64,000 bases of DNA from Tolypeutes matacus (lineage: Eukaryota; Chordata; Mammalia; Cingulata; Chlamyphoridae). Shown here piece by piece: positions 57,851-64,000 of this stretch (positions are counted from its first letter, which is position 1; each line of letters begins with the position of its first letter). The stretch spans positions 68,736,189 to 68,800,188 of the forward strand of contig JAKSZT010053887.1 in the NCBI GenBank assembly GCA_026826555.1. The letters run 5' to 3'. Position numbers and translations under genes: made by a program. The notes below the pieces were generated by a model. It had not been told where the DNA came from. It saw only the letters and a program-made list of their open reading frames with translations, and did no database searches.

Positions 57851-58239
57851 AACAAGATTATATTTATCTGAACATCTATATTTAGTACCACATTTATATG
57901 ACATAGACAGCAACAGTATCAGGATGAATATGTCTAACATTTGAAAGAGCCAGTGTTGAGTAGGGCTACATTTAAAGAAACAACTAATCCATCCTACAAA
58001 ACCATTCCATACATTTTCATATTTTTATACTAATTTTATTACTTTTTCTCCCTTTATCTACCACTATTTGTGCTAATGATAAATCTGGGCAATGCTATTT
58101 AGCATAGAACTTAGCAGATGGTTAGCTAAATTCAGTTGCTACTCACCATATTTCATCATTATTACATACTGAAGAGGCTTTACTCAATATCAGTATTATC
58201 ATATTAATTTTGAAAATAATGGTAATTAGTTGAATCTTA

Positions 58240-60950
58240 CCATAAAGGCCAGTGTTACACCATATTGCAGTATGATAGTAGGTGCAACCTGCAAAATAGT
58301 GTCAAAAGATACTGGCACATTACTAGAGTCCTGTTCAGTCATAAGCAATTGGTCCAATTCATTATTATATCAAATGATCAAAATGTGTACCAGAGCGACG
58401 CCACTTAGGTTTGCAGGCTCCCATTCAACCTTGTCAGGTTCCAAAAAAGCAACAAATGGGTTTACCTTTTCAGGAATCTGGTATAATTTAGCTAACAAAC
58501 AATATCATCTCTTGCTCTGTGCCTTTCTTGAGACACAACCGTAATACTGCATTTGCCTCATTTCATAACCTATTTATTCATTCTTTTACTCTCAGCTATG
58601 ATTCCTCTTTCTCTCCTTTTATTACTGATATGTACTCAAATTACCACCTTTGGAAAGGATAATAGGTTCAGCCACTGGGCTTGTCAGATTGCCGAGAGCA
58701 ATGCTAGTCTGGCAAGTGCCTTCCACTTATTCCACTCCCTTATACACAGGTTAGGGATATATAAGTGTAGAGCTAGTGGGTCATCTATACCACTAGGCAA
58801 TATAGCTGCATTTTCTGTCAACCACAGTTGCCAGATGGCATGGTCCACTCTCAGCCCTTAGGAATTACGACATAAATATTTAAAGGTATAATAACCATTT
58901 TTTGCTTAGAGATCACCCCAGATTCCAGCACCTGCAGTTGTAGCCCTGTTTCTAGGACCACTGCATCAGGTAGGAAAAAAGAAATCTGAGTTGTTGTGGG
59001 GAATAAAGAAAGTTGAGGTGATTGAGGAAAGCATTGTATACTCACACCAGTATTCTCCCCAGCTCCCTCTTCTGTAGATCTCCCAGAATGGAAGACAACT
59101 AATGGGGATCCTCCCTTGTCTCATTCATGTTGAATGTGAGCACACCATTTTAAAGGTATTTAAGCAAGCCCTTTATGCCTTAATTTCCTCCTATTTTAGA
59201 AAACAAATATTTTAATTGTCCATTCCAATCCTCTGTCAAACCACTACTCTGAGAATAATATGCAACATGATATTTCCATTGGGTTTGATAACTCTTCGCC
59301 CATTGTTGGATACTATGGGCTGTAAAGTGTGTTCCTCAGGTTCACAAAATGTAATTCAGAAGTCCAAATTGGCACAGCATGTTCTGTTACAGTCCTTTTA
59401 TGGTACTGTATTTTTGAGCATTCACATCTACCACAGGGCATGCAAAGTGTAATCACCACAAGTTTCTATTCCTGTCAGGACTCATTGGTAGCTTCTCAGG
59501 GCTACCAGCATCAGTCAAACTTAATAGATTTGTGAGGACTCTTCTCCCTGGGGAATCAGCCATATAGCCATTTGCGGTTTGTTAGCAGACTGGTCAGATT
59601 TTGTTAGCATTCTGTGCCTCAGAGGATGCAAGAATACATTACATTTAGCCCATTTCCGCATTGCTGCCGTTCCTCCATTTCCACTCATCTTGGTCCCAGG
59701 TGGCTAACTCAAGTGAGTGCACAAGGATTTCTACTTGCCTGTTCCAATCAATTTCCAAACCTGGAATGGGAGTCTTCTGTGGGCACTGATATGTCCTACT
59801 TTAATTTTCCCCTTAAATTCCCATAGTGATTTCAATAGTGTCATGCTCCATGTGTGCATTCCTTTAATAGTCCAATTTTCCATTGCCCATCTGCCTGACT
59901 ATATGGCCAGGGCATTGGCCACCACCCCAACATTGGTGAAAATACAAACAGAGGCACATTTATCATTGTTCAATTCTTCTAACACTGCAAGGAAAGTAGC
60001 ATGCAATTCAGTATATTGAGCAGATTTGTTCTTCCCTTCTTCGATCAGAATCTTTCCATCTGTTGGTCTTTGTGCTTTAGCCTTCCAAATAGGACACTGT
60101 CTGTCGACCTTGGAACTGCCATCAGTAAATAAGCACCTCCTTGTTGGTCAAACAATAGCTGTTTATAGAGCACCATCCAAGTTGCCCCCCAGGTCACCAC
60201 TGGATCCAGTAGTAACACAGATAGCTCCAAAGTTGGCCCTAGAAAAAGGATGCTACTTGCTCGTGAATGCAATGAGTAACTCCTTTCATTCTCCCATTAC
60301 CATGTTCTTGTATAAACCATGTCCATTTTATTATGGAACTCTTCTGGACACTGCATTTCCTATGAAAATGTTTCTCTGACATCACCCAAGACATATGGAT
60401 ACTTCAAATTTCAAGCTAATTTTATGTCCTTTAATCATAGGGACAGTTTCAATAATGTTCACTAGCAAGCTAGTAATTGTCTTTCAAATGCAAAATCCCA
60501 GGAGTTACCAGGAGTTACAGCTGGGTGGTGTACACAGGCTTTTGCCTTAAGTCTCATCCAAGTCTGCTGGCCACAGGAAAACTGTAAAGAATCTCTTTTT
60601 GTCTACCAGACATCCTACACTGTTTCAAATTAACATGTTTGCACTTGAACAATATTATTGGCTTTCATTTAGCATGTCCAATCAATATTTGTTAAAGGAT
60701 AGATTTGTTTACTTTCTGTTTTGCAATAGTAGTTTGGGAAATATTCCCCAATCAGACATAATATCCATTCACACAATATATTCAAGTAAAGGAGACTTAA
60801 CCACTTCACATAAAGCCTGGTCAAACTTTCTTATTTTCATCTGTTTTTCACCTAATCCCATCAACCACTGCATTCCCATAACCTCTCAATCTAACTATAC
60901 CTACAATTAGGAAGGCAACAACAAGTTTTGGAATCACAGTTCATGTGGAT
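58240..60950 (-). pseudogene. pol: ERVL pol remnant (RT, RNase H, integrase)
   Basis: Clear RNase H text on the minus strand at about 59761-60000: AVLEELNNDKCASVCIFTN, then ENWTIKGMHTWSMTLLKSLW and KGKIKVGHISAH, the class III order. It contains an in-frame TAG near 59902. Upstream (60780-60840) reads FDQALCEVVKSPLLE, typical of the start of ERVL RT or its flank. Integrase lies toward lower coordinates but is too broken to place residues. It cannot encode an enzyme. Confidence 0.65.
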
Positions 60951-61005
60951 CTCATGTCATAGTCCAAGAAACATCTCTTCTCCACCCACTGATCATTTTA
61001 CCCAT

Positions 61006-61448
61006 TGTTTTGAGTTGATTTATGTCCCACCAAAAGATATGTTGAGTCCTAACCCTAGTACCTCAGAATGTGATCGTATTTGTTAATAGGGTCATTGCAG
61101 ATGGAATTAGTTAAATAAGATGAGGTCATACTGGAGTAGAGCAGGACCCTAATCCAACATGAATGGTGTCCTTATACGAAGAGGAGGAGAAACAAAAGAC
61201 TGTCATGCTATGACTAAGGCAAATATGGAAGTGCTGCAGCTGCAAGCCAAGGAGCACCAAGGATTTCAGCAAACCACCAGGCTAAGGCAAGGAAAAGTTT
61301 TCTCTTACAGGTTTCAGAAAGAGCATGGCCCTATCAACACCTTGATTTCAGACTTCTAGCTTTCAGGAGTGTGAGACAATAAATTTCTGTTGCTTTAACC
61401 CATAAAGTATGTGGTACATTTGAATGACAGCCCTAGGAAACTCAGACA
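61006..61448 (+). mobile_element. MLT1 (MaLR) LTR, solo, opposite strand to the host ERVL
   Basis: 'tgttttgagttgatttatgtcccacc', 'gagtcctaaccctagtacctcagaatgtgat', 'agggtcattgcagatggaattagttaaataagatgaggtcatactggagtag', 'ccaaggagcaccaaggatttcagcaaaccaccag', 'gtgagacaataaatttctgttgctttaaccc', 'gtggtacatttgaatgacagccctaggaaactcagaca': the canonical MLT1 order, with AATAAA. Confidence 0.88.
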
Positions 61449-62319
61449 CCTACTCATGTCTATATGGCACTGTGTCTCTAACTGGGCTTCAGGTCACAGG
61501 ACTCTAGGCCTTTAGTCAGTTCTTACCTTGATTAGATTTTGGGACCATTGCCTCAGGTTATTAGAGGTCATGTTCCTCATTGTCATCCTTGCCTTCTGGC
61601 TCTTTAAATTACTCCAAACAAGTGTAACTACAGCAGATTTTTAATAATCCTTTAATGTTAGGGACCAGCAGTAGCTTCCATCTATTCACCCAGCTTTCCA
61701 GAGTGTTGCATGAAGATATTTGCTTTGCTTACATCACTGTACACTTTATTCATTCCGTTTTTAATAACATTTCCATATTTCTACCCTGTTGGGATGAGTC
61801 CCTTGACTCTCCACTATATTTTTCCCTGTTCTTTCGCAGATCATGCTAACCTTCTTGGTATTTGGTGTTTCAGCATAACTTTTCCCTTTGATAGAATCCC
61901 TGAGACTAGCAACAAGAGTATGGACTGTAGGAATTCCAAGCTTGGCCCAGCATCAGGATCCATTCCAATACTCTTGCTGCTTTTATTTTAGTTATTACAG
62001 ATAACAATACACATGGATTATATAATTAGCTTCTTTCTTGTTATTTGCATTTCCTTGTGGATCTAGCAAGCCAACTCCTCAGGAGGTGGTTCCATCATTT
62101 CTAAATTCCACTGGTAACTTTTAATTCCAGTAATAGAGCACAGCATACCATGCAGCATACCATGGATGACCTCATGGCCATCCAATAATCGAGGGTTTGT
62201 CATCCTCTGTGAACACATCCATTCTCCTCTTAAAGGTCATATTCCAGTGAGTTAAGTTCATTCTAGTGAATTCCACTTGCAATGTCAATTGATAAGTTAG
62301 GGAGTAATCCACAAGAATA

Positions 62320-62337
62320 TCCTCACTTCTGACACCA
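62320..62337 (-). other. ERVL primer binding site, tRNA-Leu type
   Basis: Minus strand TGGTGTCAGAAGTGAGGA; the first 14 bases match the complement of the tRNA-Leu 3' end, the primer after which ERVL is named. It sits a few bases from the LTR end. Confidence 0.8.
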
Positions 62338-62560
62338 ATTAAAAGTTTGGGGATCCTGAAGACCATCCTTAGTTTCAATAACTAAATAGAAGCCTTAACA
62401 GAACTCACTGAAAAGTGTTATACTCGTGGTTATATTTTACGACAATGAAAGATATAGGTAAAAATCTATCAAGGAAAGAGACACAAGAGTCAAGTCCAGG
62501 AAAGCCCTAGCTGTGTTCACCAGTCCTAAACTTATATAAACTTATTTATTCCAACAATAA
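62338..62560 (-). repeat. ERVL 5' LTR, R/U5 part
   Basis: Minus strand 'tttcattgtcgtaaaatataaccacgagtataacac', then 'ttcagtgagttctgttaaggcttct', ending near the primer site, is the usual R/U5 of this LTR group; the poly-A signal is degraded to AATATA. The U3 part beyond 62560 is not recognised. Confidence 0.6.
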
Positions 62561-63978
62561 GGTAAATAACATTACATGAAAGAATTAAATTTCTCTATTT
62601 TAGATTCCCCCAAAATTGAACCTAATGGATTTTATCCAAAAGTGTCTTTTCCCTTGTCCTAAATATTTCCATTACTCTTTGCTTCTATCCTTCCATCTAA
62701 GTTCCTTGTCCTGCCGGCATATTACTTACTTAACCTGTTTACCACTCAGAATCCCATAATTCTCAGTTGCCTATTAAAGGTAAGCCATAATGAGAACATA
62801 GTAAGTTTTCTACAGCTGATTTTAAGTGCAATTATTAGTCTGAGGTGAGAGCCATTGTTAAAGATGTAAAGCCAAGAAAAATGGAGAAAATTTTATAAAC
62901 GAATTTAGAATGGTTCTAGTGACATACTTTTGGAATTTCGTATGCAAGCAAAAGACACAAACAGACAAACAAACAAACAGATGGCAAATGCAGAGTAGGA
63001 AGACCCTGAGAAATATTTGTAAGTCCATTTTGTTCAGGGAGGTAGAGTCTTTTCAAAAAGCTGTAAATGTTAGATAATATCCTTTAGTCTTTGATACAGC
63101 CCTGGAAACAGAGAGGATGAATCCATAGAAGACTTCAGTAATAGATTAAGTATTTTATGTAATGTTCAGGCGTAAATCATGAAACAGTTTTGCCTAATCT
63201 TTCACTTCACGTTTTGTGACCAGTCATAAGTCAGAAATAGAGAATTTTAAAATGCAGCAAAATCTGATATTGGAAATAATCCTGCTGCTAGATATTTGTT
63301 CTGAGCATTTTCCAAGAATAAAAGCAAAATAAGATCCATGAAAAACAGATGCTGGTAGTCTTATAAACAAAACAACTAGATGATCCTATCCAGTCATTAA
63401 GGACCAGGGGAAATTGTCTTTTCAAAATGACACCTATGCAAATTATAAGCAGAAAAGAATATTGGATAAACAATTGTCCTGTGTGTTACAGTGGGGGACT
63501 GACTCACATTTATCTCACAGAGCCAGGTATTAACTCTGGGGCACCTTTTGGGATACTCACAGATCTTTACCACCAAGCCATGTGGATGGAAAAATTTAGA
63601 TGATAAAATACTTACCATAGGAAATGATATGCTGGATGAAGGAGGAGCTAAAAAATTAGTGCTCAATATGTTCAACCTGATACAAATAAAGAATTTTAGG
63701 CAGCTTTTTTCCTATGCCAATGCTGCCTCACTTCAAGCTATGAAGGAAGGTCAAAAGGTTAGGAGGATTACCATGCAAGGCAAAAAATGATCACCCAGGC
63801 ATGGGCAGGTCTACCAAGACTACTGATTTACCGAATACAACAGTAGTCACAATTGAAAAGGCAGTTACACGTAATAGAGCAACTTATCTTTTAGATTCCT
63901 AAGGAAGAACTCATGATTTCTTTGGTGAAGTACCCATTTCTAGAGACCTTACTAAAATCGTTAAAATTTCCACATAGA
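62561..63978. other. Unassigned sequence
   Basis: No gene recognised. The plus frame 63548-63790 (80 codons; FRQLFSYANAASLQAMKEG) has a protein-like look but no family I know, and it lacks any exon context. (AAAC)n at about 62964-62980. Confidence 0.4.
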
Positions 63979-64000
63979 TTTTATTTTTTTTTTTTTTAAA
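63979..64000 (-). repeat. Poly-T run at window edge, probable tail of a minus-strand retroposon
   Basis: ATTTTATTTT and a long T run ending TTTAAA resemble the start of the inverted SINE tail at 6184. The body is outside the window. Confidence 0.35.

Larger units (their letters stand above)
57851..62560 (-). mobile_element. ERVL (class III) provirus, decayed, minus strand
   Basis: 5' LTR remnant, tRNA-Leu primer site, gag/pol remnants and the LTR at 57440-57850 follow in order on the minus strand. It is interrupted by a plus-strand MLT1 LTR (61006-61448). Many stops; no intact frame. ERVL elements lack env, and none is seen here. Open frames on the plus strand between 58.2 and 62 kb are shadows of pol. 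Confidence 0.7.

Noticed and set aside
60026..60379. 117-codon plus-strand protein
   Set aside because: Antisense shadow of ERVL pol.
1..64000. CRISPR array, bacterial operon or plasmid feature
   Set aside because: No regularly spaced short repeats and no bacterial genes; the sequence is mammalian.

Overview
This window is non-coding mammalian nuclear DNA. I recognise no host protein-coding exon. The tRNA-derived SINEs at 6184-6380, 14865-15225 and 15295-15491 look like the DAS/xenarthran SINE family, and a large LINE-like 3' module with the same lineage flavour recurs at about 9.1, 10.9, 16.7, 38.1, 40.6 and 43.8 kb. The source is therefore probably an armadillo, sloth or anteater; I cannot separate these by eye. 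Family names are from memory of repeat consensus sequences, not from a search. || Layout. 1-2610: 5' half of a minus-strand L1 (5' UTR with a YY1-like start, ORF1 running off the window edge), abutting a minus-strand ERVL/MaLR-type internal region and LTR (2611-4290). 4.3-31.7 kb: AT-rich sequence with scattered SINEs, MIR, L2 and L1 pieces, several LTRs, and a nested complex at 16.5-19.4 kb that contains an inverted LINE-like module and a small poly-A-tailed retrocopy. || 31,741-39,902: the main feature, a complete-structure class I (gammaretrovirus-like) endogenous provirus on the plus strand. It has two LTRs, a 4-bp ACTT target duplication, a tRNA-Glu-type primer site, a splice donor, gag, pro-pol, env and a polypurine tract. 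Every gene is broken: there are stops and frameshifts throughout, the reverse transcriptase has lost its YxDD block, and a LINE 3' fragment sits in env. It is a fossil, not a functional virus. || 39.9-57 kb: an L2 split by two younger insertions, MIRs, a CTCTAT-type microsatellite, a 100-base assembly gap (44,121-44,220), a long minus-strand L2, a small hAT-type DNA transposon with an 8-bp duplication, and L1/HAL1-like material (53.4-57.0 kb). 57.4-62.6 kb: a decayed minus-strand ERVL provirus with a tRNA-Leu primer site, recognisable RNase H and an opposite-strand MLT1 LTR inside it. The window ends in a poly-T run that probably starts another retroposon. || I saw no CRISPR, operon, or new defence or metabolic system. 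The interest lies in the provirus, the nested insertion history and the lineage-specific LINE-like module.
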